Assembly: GCA_022768865.1 (NCBI GenBank)
Contig: JALELH010000012.1
Coordinates: forward strand, 1 to 64,000
Reading direction: 5' to 3'
Length of the DNA stretch: 64,000 bases
From: Spirochaetia bacterium
GTDB taxonomy: Bacteria > Spirochaetota > Spirochaetia > Treponematales > Treponemataceae
Each line of letters starts with the position of its first letter. The first letter of the stretch is position 1. Of the stretch, positions 27,013-36,514 are shown one piece after another. Below the pieces are notes generated by a model. The model ran no database searches. It was not told where the DNA came from and worked only from the letters and a program-made list of their open reading frames with translations. The position numbers and the translations under genes were made by a program.

Positions 27013-27771
27013 ATGGTTTATTTTGTTGGTGCAGGTTGCGGAGCCGCAGATTTAATTACAGTCAGGGGAATGAAACTTTTACAAAAAGCCGATGTAATAA
27101 TTTATGCCGGTTCCCTTGTAAATCCGGAACTTTTAACTTATGCAAAAAAAGACTGCAGCATATTCAATAGTGCAACCATGACATTGAATGAAGTAATCGA
27201 TGTAATGAAGTCTTCGGAAGAAAAAAAATTAATGACAGTAAGGCTTCACACAGGAGACCAGAGCATTTATGGTGCAGTCCGTGAACAAATGGATGCCCTT
27301 GATGAACTTTCAATCGCCTATGAAAGCTGCCCTGGAGTAAGTGCATGTTTTGGAGCCGCCGCAATCTTAAATCTCGAATACACATTGCCTGAAGTTTCAC
27401 AATCCTTAATCATTACAAGAATGGAAGGAAAAACTTCTGTACCGGAAAAAGAATCCATACAGAGCTTTGCTGCCCACAATTCAACAATGGCAATCTATTT
27501 AAGCACGGGAATGTTAAAGGAACTTTCAGCCCGTCTCATAGAAGGCGGCTACAAAAAAACTACACCAGCAGCCCTAATTTATAAAGCAACATGGCCGGAA
27601 GAAAAGAAATTTATCTGCACAATTGAAAGCCTTGCAGAAACAGCAGAAAAAAATAGAATTACAAAAACAGCTTTAGTAATTGTGGGTGATATAATCACAC
27701 ATTCTAATTATGCAAAGTCAAGGCTTTATGCAGAAGACTTTGAAACAGAATTCAGAAAAATAAAAAAATGA
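27013..27771 (+). CDS. cbiF: Cobalt-precorrin-4 C11-methyltransferase CbiF
   Basis: 252 residues from ATG 27013 with AGGAG upstream; the track start TTG 26998 lies before that site. VYFVGAGCGAADLITVRG is the SAM-binding start of the family, YAGSLVNPELL and HTGDQSIYGAV follow. The single-domain tetrapyrrole methylase fold is complete. Confidence 0.95.
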   Translation: MVYFVGAGCGAADLITVRGMKLLQKADVIIYAGSLVNPELLTYAKKDCSIFNSATMTLNEVIDVMKSSEEKKLMTVRLHTGDQSIYGAVREQMDALDELSIAYESCPGVSACFGAAAILNLEYTLPEVSQSLIITRMEGKTSVPEKESIQSFAAHNSTMAIYLSTGMLKELSARLIEGGYKKTTPAALIYKATWPEEKKFICTIESLAETAEKNRITKTALVIVGDIITHSNYAKSRLYAEDFETEFRKIKK

Positions 27772-28802
27772 AAGTCAAGAATATTTTACTTATACGGGTT
27801 GTTTTTTTTACAGAAAAAGCAGTTGCACTTTTTAATAAACTTAAATCCTCGCTTCCTGAAATAGAGTTTATTTCATTAAATGATAAAGCAAATCTATTGC
27901 CATGGACTAAAGAATCTTTTGAAAAATCCATTCCACTGATTTTTATTTCTGCTGCAGGAATTGCAGTCCGGACAATTGCACCATTCATAAAAGACAAAGT
28001 TACAGACAGTCCTGTTCTGGTAATGGACGAAAATGGGAAATTCATAATACCTGTTCTTTCAGGTCATCTTGGCAATGCAAATAAAATTGCAGAATTAATT
28101 TCAAAATCCACAGGTGTACAATGTGTGATTACAACAGCAACGGATATAAACCAGAAATTCAGTATTGATACTTTTGCAAAGGAAAACAATTTAAAGATAC
28201 TAAACAGAGACGGAATAAAAAAAGTTTCAGCAAAAGTGCTGGCCGGAAAGCAAATTAAGATTTATATTGACGATTCAATTAAAATAGGTTCAGATAAATT
28301 CACGGAAGAAATAATCCTTACAGACAAAATAGAAAATGCAGATGTAGGAATTACAGCAAATGAAGTTAATGCCAGATACAGCAACTTACTATTGAATTTA
28401 GTTCCAAAAAAATACTGCATCGGCATGGGATGCAAAAAAGGAAAATCATTTGAAGAATTAAAGACCTTTGCAGAAAAAGTTTTTGCATCGGAACTTAAAC
28501 TTGAACTGAGGAACAATATCTGTTCAATTTCTACAATTGATTTAAAGGAAAAGGAAACAGGCCTTTTAGAATTTGCACACTATCTTCATATTCCCGAAAT
28601 TTTCTATACAGCAGAAGAACTAAACAATGCGAAAGGATGTTTTTCAGAATCAGAATTTGTAAAGGAAACAACAGGCGTTTCAAATATATGCGAAAGGGCT
28701 GCAGTTTTAAGTGCAGGTGATGATTCAAAACTTATAATAAAAAAAGTTTCTGAAAAGGGAATGACAATTTCCGTTGCAGAAAAACAGTTTGAGGGGAAAT
28801 AA
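27768..28802 (+). CDS. cbiG: Cobalt-precorrin-5A hydrolase CbiG
   Basis: 344 residues. The central domain is marked by FISAAGIAVRTIAPFIKDKVTDSPVLVMDE and VLSGHLGNAN. The C-terminal domain is marked by IGMGCKKGKSFEEL and CERAAVLSAGD. It opens the ring lactone and releases the C-20 carbon as acetaldehyde. It overlaps cbiF by four bases. Confidence 0.94.
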   Translation: MKVKNILLIRVVFFTEKAVALFNKLKSSLPEIEFISLNDKANLLPWTKESFEKSIPLIFISAAGIAVRTIAPFIKDKVTDSPVLVMDENGKFIIPVLSGHLGNANKIAELISKSTGVQCVITTATDINQKFSIDTFAKENNLKILNRDGIKKVSAKVLAGKQIKIYIDDSIKIGSDKFTEEIILTDKIENADVGITANEVNARYSNLLLNLVPKKYCIGMGCKKGKSFEELKTFAEKVFASELKLELRNNICSISTIDLKEKETGLLEFAHYLHIPEIFYTAEELNNAKGCFSESEFVKETTGVSNICERAAVLSAGDDSKLIIKKVSEKGMTISVAEKQFEGK

Positions 28803-29561
28803 ATGAATGGAAAGATTTTTATAGTTGGCACAGGTCCCGGCAGTTATGAACAAATGACACTTGAAGCAATTAACGCAATAAAGGAAAGCAATATCATAAT
28901 AGGCTATACAGTTTATACAGATTTACTGAAACCATATTTTCCTGATAAAGAATTTGCTTCCACTCCAATGACAAAAGAAATAGAAAGATGCAGGTTGTGT
29001 TTTGATTACGCACTGAAAGGCAAAATAGTTTCTCTTGTCTGCAGCGGGGATGCAGGCGTATACGGAATGGCTTCCCCTATGTTTCAACTTTTACACGAAG
29101 AAAAACAATACAAGGATATTGAATTAAAAATCATTGCAGGAGTTACGGCAGCAAGCAGCGGTGCAGCAGTTTTAGGCGCACCCTTGAACCACGATTTCTG
29201 TGTTATAAGTTTAAGCAATCTTATGACGCCGTGGAATGTTATTGAAAAAAGAATTTCATGTGCAATTAAAGGTGATTTTGCCATTGCACTTTATAACCCC
29301 TCAAGCCATAAAAGAAAAGATTATCTTAAAAAAGCATGCCAGATAATGCTTGATTCCGGTGCTGATAAAAACAGAAGCTGTGGATTTGTAGAAAACATCG
29401 GACGCAAGGAAACAAAGGTTCAGGCCTGCACACTGGGAGAACTTTTAGAAAAAGAAGTAAACATGTTCACTACGGTTTTTATAGGAAACTCTCAAAGTGA
29501 GATTTTTATAACAGAAAACAATGTTCCTGTTCTTCTTACAAAACGCGGGTATACAATATGA
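28803..29561 (+). CDS. cbiH: Cobalt-precorrin-3 C17-methyltransferase CbiH
   Basis: 252 residues. IFIVGTGPGSYEQMTLEA, IIIGYTVYTDLLKP, CSGDAGVYGMASP and FAIALYNPSSHKR are the family landmarks. It catalyses methylation at C-17 coupled to ring contraction. There is no iron-sulfur or ferredoxin extension of the kind seen in some CbiH proteins. It directly follows cbiG and overlaps the next start. Confidence 0.95.
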   Translation: MNGKIFIVGTGPGSYEQMTLEAINAIKESNIIIGYTVYTDLLKPYFPDKEFASTPMTKEIERCRLCFDYALKGKIVSLVCSGDAGVYGMASPMFQLLHEEKQYKDIELKIIAGVTAASSGAAVLGAPLNHDFCVISLSNLMTPWNVIEKRISCAIKGDFAIALYNPSSHKRKDYLKKACQIMLDSGADKNRSCGFVENIGRKETKVQACTLGELLEKEVNMFTTVFIGNSQSEIFITENNVPVLLTKRGYTI

Positions 29562-31027
29562 ATAAAATTCTTGTATTCGGCGGAACTTCAGAAGGAAGAA
29601 TAATTTCAGAGACTCTTTCTGCAAATGGTTTTCAAGTTTATGTTTCCGTTGCAACGGATTACGGCAGCATGGTTCTTAATAAAAATACACCTGTTCATAT
29701 TTTAAACGGAAGGCTTGATTTACAAGCAATGACACAACTTTGCACAGAAAATAATTTTGACTTAATAATAGATGCTACTCATCCATTTGCAAAAGAAGTT
29801 TCAAAAAACATAAAAGAGTGTGCAGCAGAAACAAATATTCCATTAGTCAGATTTAACAGAATTGTAGATTTACAGGACAATGAAAAAATCATCTACACAG
29901 AAGACGTTCAGCACTGCAAAGACTTGCTGTTAAACACAACAGGCAAAATACTTCTTACAACAGGAAGCAAGGATTTACATACTTTTTGCCAGAATCAGAG
30001 CATAAGGGAACGATTAATAGTCCGGGTTTTACCATCTATAGAAAGCCTAAACATCTGCTATGAAAACCAGCTTGAAGGCAAACAGATAATTGCAATGCAG
30101 GGACCTTTTTCTGAATCCATGAACATAAACCAGATTGAAGAATATGGAATCAGCGTTCTTGTTACTAAGGAAAGCGGAAAAACAGGCGGAACTGATTCTA
30201 AAATTTCTGCTGCACTAAAAAAACATATTAAGTGCATTGTAATTAAAAATTCTTCATTACAGGCAAGCAGTAATCTTAATGATGAAAATTATTTTCAATG
30301 CGAAACCTTAGAAAAATTATTCAATTACATAGAAAAGAAATTCAGCAAAACAATTTCCGTAAACAAAAACATTACGGTAAATTTAATAGGCATTGGAATG
30401 GGTAACAAAAACACCATGACTCTTGAAGCAATGGAAAAAATCAACGAAGCCGATTTGATTTTTGGTTCAGAAAGAATTATTTCCGGCATTGATTCTAAGG
30501 CAAAAAAGCAACCACTTTATCTTGCTAAAGACATAATTCCATTGCTGAAAAATTTACCGAATGCTGGTTGCAATATAAAAAATGTATGTGTTCTTTTCAG
30601 CGGTGATTCAGGATTTTTCAGCGGAACAGAAAAACTAAAGCAAGAATTAAATAAACTTGATTTTGTAAATGTAAATATCTTACCCGGCATTTCTTCCATG
30701 TCCTATCTTGCAGCAAAAACAGGAATCAGCTATCAGGATGCAAAAGTCATCAGTCTGCACGGAATAGAAGAAGGCATCTGGAAGCCAAAGTTAAGCAATG
30801 CACTTATGAACAATGAAAAAATATTCCTCTTAACTTCAGGACTAAAAAATACAATAGAAGCAGCGAAATTAATTTTAGATTATAATAACCAGACTAAAGC
30901 AGATTATAAAATTGCAATTGGATTTCAGCTTTCATATAAAACGGAGAAAGTAGAAATTCTAAAACCAGAAGAATGTCTTTTGCTAAAAGAAGAAGGACTT
31001 TATTCAACATTTGTATTTAAGGCATAA
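29558..31027 (+). CDS. cbiJE: Fusion: cobalt-precorrin-6A reductase CbiJ + C5-methyltransferase CbiE
   Basis: 489 residues. Residues 1 to about 265 are CbiJ: FGGTSEGRIISETL, IDATHPFAKEVSKNI, AMQGPFSESMN and VTKESGKTGG. From about residue 270, VNLIGIGMGNKNTMTLEA, ADLIFGSERI, FSGDSGFFSGTEKL and GISSMSYLAAKTG mark CbiE. CbiT is a separate gene just downstream, so reduction and the C5/C15 methylations are encoded next to each other. There is no frame break between halves. Confidence 0.92.
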   Translation: MNKILVFGGTSEGRIISETLSANGFQVYVSVATDYGSMVLNKNTPVHILNGRLDLQAMTQLCTENNFDLIIDATHPFAKEVSKNIKECAAETNIPLVRFNRIVDLQDNEKIIYTEDVQHCKDLLLNTTGKILLTTGSKDLHTFCQNQSIRERLIVRVLPSIESLNICYENQLEGKQIIAMQGPFSESMNINQIEEYGISVLVTKESGKTGGTDSKISAALKKHIKCIVIKNSSLQASSNLNDENYFQCETLEKLFNYIEKKFSKTISVNKNITVNLIGIGMGNKNTMTLEAMEKINEADLIFGSERIISGIDSKAKKQPLYLAKDIIPLLKNLPNAGCNIKNVCVLFSGDSGFFSGTEKLKQELNKLDFVNVNILPGISSMSYLAAKTGISYQDAKVISLHGIEEGIWKPKLSNALMNNEKIFLLTSGLKNTIEAAKLILDYNNQTKADYKIAIGFQLSYKTEKVEILKPEECLLLKEEGLYSTFVFKA

Positions 31028-31030
31028 ACC

Positions 31031-31615
31031 ATGAATAAATTATCACTAGACATTAAAGACGAAGAATTTTTAAGGGATAAGGTTCCCATGACGAAAGAAG
31101 AAGTAAGGCATATTTCAATATGCAAGCTGAACCTTTCTGAAAATTCAGTTTTATATGATGTTGGAAGCGGCACAGGTTCTGTTGCAATTGAAGCCGCACT
31201 GCTTTCTTCTTCCATAAAGGTTTTTGCCATAGAAACAAATCCACTGGCAGTTGAATTGATTAAAAAAAACAAGGCTAAGTTTTCAGCAGCAAATGTAGAA
31301 GTAGCAGAAGGCCTTGCGCCAGATGTTTTTAAACAATTGCTATGCCCGACCCACGCTTTTATTGGCGGCACAAAAGGCAACCTGCAGAAAATTCTTGCTG
31401 AACTTTACAATAAAAATCCTTCAATGCACATTGTAATAAATGCTGTCAGCCTTGAAACAATTTCTGAAATTACGGAAGTAATAAAAAACTTTTCCATTAA
31501 AAACGATGAAGTTATTCAGGTTAACATAAGCAAGGCAGAAAAAATCGGAAGCCATCACTTAATGAAAGCATATAATCCGGTTTATATTTTTACATTTGAT
31601 TTTGCAGGAAAATAA
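31031..31615 (+). CDS. cbiT: Cobalt-precorrin-6B C15-methyltransferase (decarboxylating) CbiT
   Basis: 194 residues. LRDKVPMTKEEVRHISICKL and the SAM-binding loop YDVGSGTGSVAIEAA are the CbiT pattern, and FIGGTKGNLQKIL follows. It methylates C-15 and removes the C-12 acetate carboxyl. It lies three bases after the CbiJ-CbiE fusion. Confidence 0.94.
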   Translation: MNKLSLDIKDEEFLRDKVPMTKEEVRHISICKLNLSENSVLYDVGSGTGSVAIEAALLSSSIKVFAIETNPLAVELIKKNKAKFSAANVEVAEGLAPDVFKQLLCPTHAFIGGTKGNLQKILAELYNKNPSMHIVINAVSLETISEITEVIKNFSIKNDEVIQVNISKAEKIGSHHLMKAYNPVYIFTFDFAGK

Positions 31616-32941
31616 ATGAAGATTCCAAGGATTGTCATAGCGGCACCCAGAAGCGGCAGCGGAAAAACTACAGTTACAATTTCTCTTATGGCTGCATTAA
31701 AAAACATGGTCAAAAATATATCTGCATTTAAATGCGGACCGGACTACATAGACCCCATGTTTCATAAAGAAATTCTTGGCATTGATTCCCGCAACCTTGA
31801 TTTATTTTTTACAGACAGGGAAACAACAAAAGACCTTTTCCTTAAAAACAACAAAAGTGACATTTCCATAGTTGAAGGCGTAATGGGTCTTTACGACGGC
31901 ATGAGCGGAATATCAGAAGAAGCTTCAACTTACGATCTTGCAAGGACACTTAAAGCACCGGTTGTTTTAGTAATAGATGCCAAAGGCATGAGCCGTTCAA
32001 TTCTTGCAGAAGCTGCAGGATTTATTTCCATGGATTCTGACAAACTCATTAAGGGGATAATCCTTAACAACATGAGTGCAGGCATTTACAACGGCATAAA
32101 AACTTTAATTGAAGAAAACTTAAATGTAGATGTATTAGGATATTTTCCAAAGCAAAAAGAATGCAATATTGGTTCAAGATATTTAGGACTTACCTTGCCG
32201 CAGGAAGTAGAAAACCTTAAAGCAAAGATAAATGCAGCATCAGAAGAATTCTGTAAAACTGTTGATGTAGACAAAATAATTGCCCTTGCTCAAACAGCAG
32301 AAGAAATTAATTCATCATTTGTATTTCCGGCAGAAAAAGAAAAATCAGCAAGAATTGCCGTAGCAAAGGATAATGCCTTTAATTTTTATTACAAAGACAA
32401 TCTTGAACTTTTAGAAAATCTTGGTGCAGAGTTAATTTATTTTTCGCCATTGCATGATACTGCACTTCCTGAAAACATAGACGGACTTATTCTTGGCGGC
32501 GGCTATCCGGAACTTTTTGCAAAGGAACTTTCAGCCAACAAGGCAATGATTCATTCCATAAAAACTGCCGTTGGCAATGGACTTCCTGTGTGGGCGGAAT
32601 GCGGCGGTTTTATTTATCTTCACGATAAAGTTGTAATGGATAATGCAGAATACAATTTCTGCGGTGTCATAAAGGGCACCTGCATAAAAACAGAAAGGCT
32701 TGTGCGCTTTGGTTACATCACCATTGATGAACTTAAAATCAAGGCACATGAATTCCACTATTTTGAAAGCAGCTGCAACGGAGATTTGCTTACGGCAGAA
32801 AAACCGCTTTCAAAAAAACAATGGAAATGGGGACACAACATAAACGGCGGCCTGCAGGGGTTTCCGCACCTTTACTATCCGTCAAACATTGAATACGCAA
32901 AACATATAATTGAAACCTGCATAAAATACAGAGGCATATAA
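31616..32941 (+). CDS. cbiA: Cobyrinate a,c-diamide synthase CbiA
   Basis: 441 residues. The N-terminal synthetase domain has APRSGSGKTTVTISL, FKCGPDYIDPMFH and EGVMGLYDG. The C-terminal glutamine amidotransferase domain has LILGGGYPELFAKEL and WAECGGFIYL (nucleophile Cys). It converts cobyrinate to the a,c-diamide using glutamine and ATP. The start abuts the cbiT stop. Confidence 0.96.
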   Translation: MKIPRIVIAAPRSGSGKTTVTISLMAALKNMVKNISAFKCGPDYIDPMFHKEILGIDSRNLDLFFTDRETTKDLFLKNNKSDISIVEGVMGLYDGMSGISEEASTYDLARTLKAPVVLVIDAKGMSRSILAEAAGFISMDSDKLIKGIILNNMSAGIYNGIKTLIEENLNVDVLGYFPKQKECNIGSRYLGLTLPQEVENLKAKINAASEEFCKTVDVDKIIALAQTAEEINSSFVFPAEKEKSARIAVAKDNAFNFYYKDNLELLENLGAELIYFSPLHDTALPENIDGLILGGGYPELFAKELSANKAMIHSIKTAVGNGLPVWAECGGFIYLHDKVVMDNAEYNFCGVIKGTCIKTERLVRFGYITIDELKIKAHEFHYFESSCNGDLLTAEKPLSKKQWKWGHNINGGLQGFPHLYYPSNIEYAKHIIETCIKYRGI

Positions 32942-33892
32942 TTGAAAGGAACTTTATACGGAATCGGCACAGGGTCAGGGGATTCTTCTTTGCTTACAAA
33001 ACAGGCACTGAATACAATTAAAAAATGCCAGGTCATTGCATTGCCTTCATCTTCAAAAGAAAATTGCACTGCATATAAAATCGTAAAATCAGCATTTCCA
33101 GAAATTGATTTAAAGGAATTTCTTTTTCTGGATTTTCCAATGACAAAGGACAAAGAAGTTTTGCAAAGGTGTCATAAAGATTCAGCAGAAAAGATTATGC
33201 AGCAGCTTTCAGAAAACAAGGACGTTGCATTTATTACAATCGGGGACGTTACGGTTTATTCAACTTTTATTTATATTCAGAAAATCGTAGAAGAAAAACA
33301 TTTTAATTCAATCCTTATAAACGGCATTCCGTCTTTTTGTGCAGCGGCTGCAAGGCTGAACATTTCACTTTCGGAACAGGATGAAGAAATCCATATAATA
33401 CCCGGAAGCTATAACATAGAAAATTCCTTTAACCTTAACGGCACTTTAATATTCATGAAGTCAGGCAAAAGACTGATTCAGCTTAAAAACTTTTTGCTGG
33501 AAAAGCAACATACATATAATTTTGAATTCTATGCCGTTTCCAACTGTTCCATGGAAAATGAAAAAATCTATAATTCCATAAATGAACTTTCAGAAGATGC
33601 TTCTTATTTTACAATTGTAATAATTAAAAACATTAAAACTAAGGAACAGGAAAAACATTATAAGTTCTTTCAGAACACTGAATGCGAAAACTTTCCATGC
33701 CATAAAATCAGCAGCCTGGAAAACTTCAACTGTCTTTTCTGTTACTGCCCCCTTTATTTTTTTGGAAACAAATGCGGCGGCAATTTTAAATACACAGACA
33801 AAGGAATTAAATCCTGCATTGAATGCAGCATTCCACACGAAAAGAAAAACTACGAAGAAATCATAAAGAAATTAAAGCTGCTCAGGCAGTAA
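32942..33892 (+). CDS. cbiL: Cobalt-factor II C20-methyltransferase CbiL with C-terminal Cys-rich domain
   Basis: 316 residues, TTG start at 32942 directly after the cbiA stop. Residues 1 to about 235 are the methylase (LYGIGTGSGDSSLLTKQAL, FLDFPMTKDKEVL, ITIGDVTVYSTFIYI). From about 240 comes an extra domain with Cys at NCLFCYCPLYFFGNKCGG and IKSCIECSIPHEKKNY. This resembles the small Cys-rich domain often encoded alone or fused to CobD in B12 operons; it probably binds a metal. Its role is unknown. It is the last gene of the operon, and its 3' end overlaps the convergent gene at 33872 by 21 bases. Confidence 0.9.
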   Translation: MKGTLYGIGTGSGDSSLLTKQALNTIKKCQVIALPSSSKENCTAYKIVKSAFPEIDLKEFLFLDFPMTKDKEVLQRCHKDSAEKIMQQLSENKDVAFITIGDVTVYSTFIYIQKIVEEKHFNSILINGIPSFCAAAARLNISLSEQDEEIHIIPGSYNIENSFNLNGTLIFMKSGKRLIQLKNFLLEKQHTYNFEFYAVSNCSMENEKIYNSINELSEDASYFTIVIIKNIKTKEQEKHYKFFQNTECENFPCHKISSLENFNCLFCYCPLYFFGNKCGGNFKYTDKGIKSCIECSIPHEKKNYEEIIKKLKLLRQ

Positions 33893-34396
33893 TTCTTCTT
33901 TTGGTTCAACAGGATTTATTATTTTAAAATAGTGGCAGAAATCCGCCGCAACGAAATTTGAATAAAGCATGTTGTTTGAAAGGTCAACTAAAATGACACC
34001 TGCATTTACAAGATAATTAAAGGCACCCTGTTCTGACTTTTCAAAGCTGAAACTTCTTACCTGCTGAATAAGTTCAAAAGGAATCTGCTTCATTAAAAAG
34101 ACACGGAGCAAAACAGTTGTTTTATTTTTTGCTATGCTTCTGAAACCAGATAAGGCAAGGACAGGAAGTTTTTCAATGGCAGACTTTACTTTTTCCGCTG
34201 CCATTTTTTCATAATCTGAAACAAGAACTATTCTTTTTGTAAGTTCAGTCAGACCGAATGACTTTGTTTCTTCTTTAGAACTTTGGCCAACAAAAGTATA
34301 TTTTTTACCTTCATAATAATCAGAAAGAATAAAATCCCTTGCAAGACGGCTTCTGAAAAGTTTAAGCAGTTCTTCTTTATCCATAAGATTTTCCAA
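33872..34396 (-). CDS. Conserved-looking protein of unrecognised family
   Basis: 174 residues, possibly starting at the second Met (MDKEELLKLF). Soluble, rich in Lys/Leu/Phe, with no membrane segment or recognised motif. It ends in an acidic tail (EPKEELLPEQL). It lies three bases downstream of the formylglycine-enzyme-like gene on the same strand, so it is probably co-transcribed with it and corA. Its 3' end overlaps cbiL with no terminator visible between the convergent genes, so read-through antisense transcription into the B12 operon is possible. Confidence 0.6.
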   Translation of the reverse strand: MENLMDKEELLKLFRSRLARDFILSDYYEGKKYTFVGQSSKEETKSFGLTELTKRIVLVSDYEKMAAEKVKSAIEKLPVLALSGFRSIAKNKTTVLLRVFLMKQIPFELIQQVRSFSFEKSEQGAFNYLVNAGVILVDLSNNMLYSNFVAADFCHYFKIINPVEPKEELLPEQL

Positions 34397-34399
34397 AGA

Positions 34400-35413
34400 C
34401 TACTCCAAAGAAACGGCAATTCTGAATCCAAAATAATTGTAGGATTCATAGGGGTTAAAGGAATACCTGTCGCCGGCGCCATAAAACATGGTGTACTGGT
34501 TAAAGCTTCCGCCACGCAGAACACGTTCGCTGCCGTATTCCGGGCCTGCATTGTTTCCATCGGGCTGAACAGCATCATAGCCTGCCTCCCAGTCCCAGCA
34601 GAATTCCAAAACATTGCCGCACATATCAAAAAGTCCTGCGCCATTGGCTAAAGCTTTTCCTACAGGGTGTGTTTCATTGCTGTTGTCAGAAATCCATCCC
34701 AGGGTTGTAACCATTACGTTTTCATCGTCGTTGCCATTGGCATCTATCTGACCGCTGGCAAGAAAATCAGACTGAAGTTTACCCGGCGTCTTTCTTGCAG
34801 CATATTCCCATTCTGCTTCTGACGGCAGCCTGTAGCCGTTCTGATTCCAGTCGCACTTTGCTAAATCGCAGGCGGCAAAATCTGTTCCATCGCGGATTAC
34901 ATTTCCTTTATAGGTGTAGCATGGATTTTTGCCGTCCATTTCAGAAAAGGCATTACACCACACAATTACATCATACCAGTTGATGTTTGTAACAGGCTGA
35001 CCCGATTCTTTTTTTGAAGTACTTGCTCCGCGCCTGCCATCATTGCCTTCCTGACCCGGGTTAGAAAAAGTATAGCCGTTGCGTTCTGCCCAGATGCGCA
35101 CCTTATACCACAGCCTGTATGTAGTTTCATACCTGTTCATTGAGTAAGGCCGAACAGTTCTTTTTGCAGAAATTGTCTGGGACATTTCCCCTATCGTAAA
35201 TTCAACATCAGTAGAAGTAATTTCTACAAGATCCAGATCTGGGTTCTTTTTTGATTCTGTATTTAAAATTCTTTTAAAGAACTTCTTTTCACTGCCCTGC
35301 TCTTTTTTTTCAACACGTTCAACTTCACGCCTTTCGTTAATAGGCCTGAGCTGAGCAAAGGAAGATTCAAATGCTAAAAGGATAATTCCAAAAACTAAAA
35401 GGGATTTCTTCAA
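34400..35413 (-). CDS. Formylglycine-generating-enzyme (SUMF1)-family secreted protein
   Basis: 337 residues with a signal peptide (MKKSLLVFGIILLAFESSFA). From about residue 85 the SUMF1/FGE-sulfatase fold is seen: PVTNINWYDVIVWCNAFSE, GYRLPSEAEWEYAAR, NGAGLFDMCGNVLEFCWDW, RVLRGGSFNQYTMFYG and FGFRIA at the end. True sulfatase-activating enzymes need a C-terminal Cys pair; the end here (RYSFNPYESYNYFGFRIAVSLE) lacks it, so a lectin-like or structural role is more likely than catalysis. Treponemes carry many copies of this family. It overlaps corA by four bases. Confidence 0.85.
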   Translation of the reverse strand: MKKSLLVFGIILLAFESSFAQLRPINERREVERVEKKEQGSEKKFFKRILNTESKKNPDLDLVEITSTDVEFTIGEMSQTISAKRTVRPYSMNRYETTYRLWYKVRIWAERNGYTFSNPGQEGNDGRRGASTSKKESGQPVTNINWYDVIVWCNAFSEMDGKNPCYTYKGNVIRDGTDFAACDLAKCDWNQNGYRLPSEAEWEYAARKTPGKLQSDFLASGQIDANGNDDENVMVTTLGWISDNSNETHPVGKALANGAGLFDMCGNVLEFCWDWEAGYDAVQPDGNNAGPEYGSERVLRGGSFNQYTMFYGAGDRYSFNPYESYNYFGFRIAVSLE

Positions 35414-36474
35414 TTCTTCCTGCCTCTCTTTTCTGCAAGTTTATCCTGGGTTCTAAGATAGTTTACCTGCTTTCTTTCTTCTATCTTCTGCCTGCGTGTG
35501 GTCTTCTTTTTTATTGTAGCTTCTACCGGCTTGTCGCTAAGCTTTAAGAAGGCATTGGTTATTAAAATTGAAATAAGACAGAAAACAGTAACAATTACAA
35601 CAGCCCACTTTCCTGTATTTTCAAAAGGAAGCTTAATATTCATTCCGTAAAAACTTGTAATCAGGGTTGGAGCCATAAGGACAAGATTAAGGATTGCAAG
35701 TTTTTTCATTACAATGTTCAGGTTGTTGGAAATTATGGAGGTCAGGGTGTCGTTGGTCTGAGCCATAATGTTTGTGTAGGTATCTGCCATTTCCATAGCC
35801 TGGCGGTTATCAATTTCAACGTCATCAAGCCAGTCCTGATCTTCATCATCAAGTTTCATGATTCTTGTCTTGCGGAACTTTTCAAGAAGCATCTGGTTTG
35901 ATTTAAGGGAAGTCGTAAAGTAAACAAGGGACTTCTGAATGTTCTGCAGCTGAACAAGTTCATGATTCTGAACAGAACGCATAACTTCATTCTGAATGGA
36001 AATTGTCCTTCGGTTAAGTTCCTTTAAATAACGAAGGAACATCATGTCTGCACGTGCCATGAAACGAATCGTAAATGCAGGAAAGTCTTTTAAGGAAAGT
36101 TCCTTAACGCGGTTTGCAGCAAAGTCTTTCAGCACTTCACAGTCCGTCCAGCAGATTGTAATCAGGAAGTTTCCCTTAATGATAATGCCAAGTGGTGCCG
36201 TAAAGTAACTTACATCGTCTGCCGGCGAAAATACCGGAAGTTTAATAATGGTAATGATGTAATTTTCGTCTTCGTTTTTTTCTATGCGGGAAAGCTCATC
36301 AGGGTCAAGGAAGTCAAGAAGGTTTTCCTGTTCTATGCCGAACCTGTCTTCTAGTTCCTTTATGTCGTCTCGGGTTACGCAGCGTGCATCAACCCAAGTG
36401 TTGCTTCCGTTGTTAATTTCTTCTTCTGTTTTTCTTACAAGCTTTCCGTTTTCCTGCTGCCAGTATGTAATCAT
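35410..36474 (-). CDS. corA: CorA-family magnesium/divalent-metal transporter
   Basis: 354 residues. The large cytoplasmic N-terminal domain is followed by two C-terminal membrane segments. The pore signature YGMNIKLPFE lies at the end of the first, near residue 275, and the second spans WAVVIVTVFCLISILI. A long basic tail (KKKTTRRQKIEERKQ) is unusual in its charge but within family range. CCGGAG precedes the ATG. A small ORF and two hairpins lie just upstream (see leader feature), a layout that suggests attenuation control. Confidence 0.93.
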   Translation of the reverse strand: MITYWQQENGKLVRKTEEEINNGSNTWVDARCVTRDDIKELEDRFGIEQENLLDFLDPDELSRIEKNEDENYIITIIKLPVFSPADDVSYFTAPLGIIIKGNFLITICWTDCEVLKDFAANRVKELSLKDFPAFTIRFMARADMMFLRYLKELNRRTISIQNEVMRSVQNHELVQLQNIQKSLVYFTTSLKSNQMLLEKFRKTRIMKLDDEDQDWLDDVEIDNRQAMEMADTYTNIMAQTNDTLTSIISNNLNIVMKKLAILNLVLMAPTLITSFYGMNIKLPFENTGKWAVVIVTVFCLISILITNAFLKLSDKPVEATIKKKTTRRQKIEERKQVNYLRTQDKLAEKRGRKN

Positions 36475-36487
36475 TTTTTTCTCCGGA

Positions 36488-36512
36488 AAAGCAGCAAATT
36501 ACGCTGCTGAAA
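36488..36512 (-). promoter_or_regulatory. Hairpin before corA
   Basis: On the minus strand CAGCA ... TGCTG around GCGTAAT forms a stem followed by TTTT, placed between the small ORF stop and the corA ribosome site. It could act as a weak terminator or translational hairpin. Confidence 0.45.
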
Positions 36513-36514
36513 AA

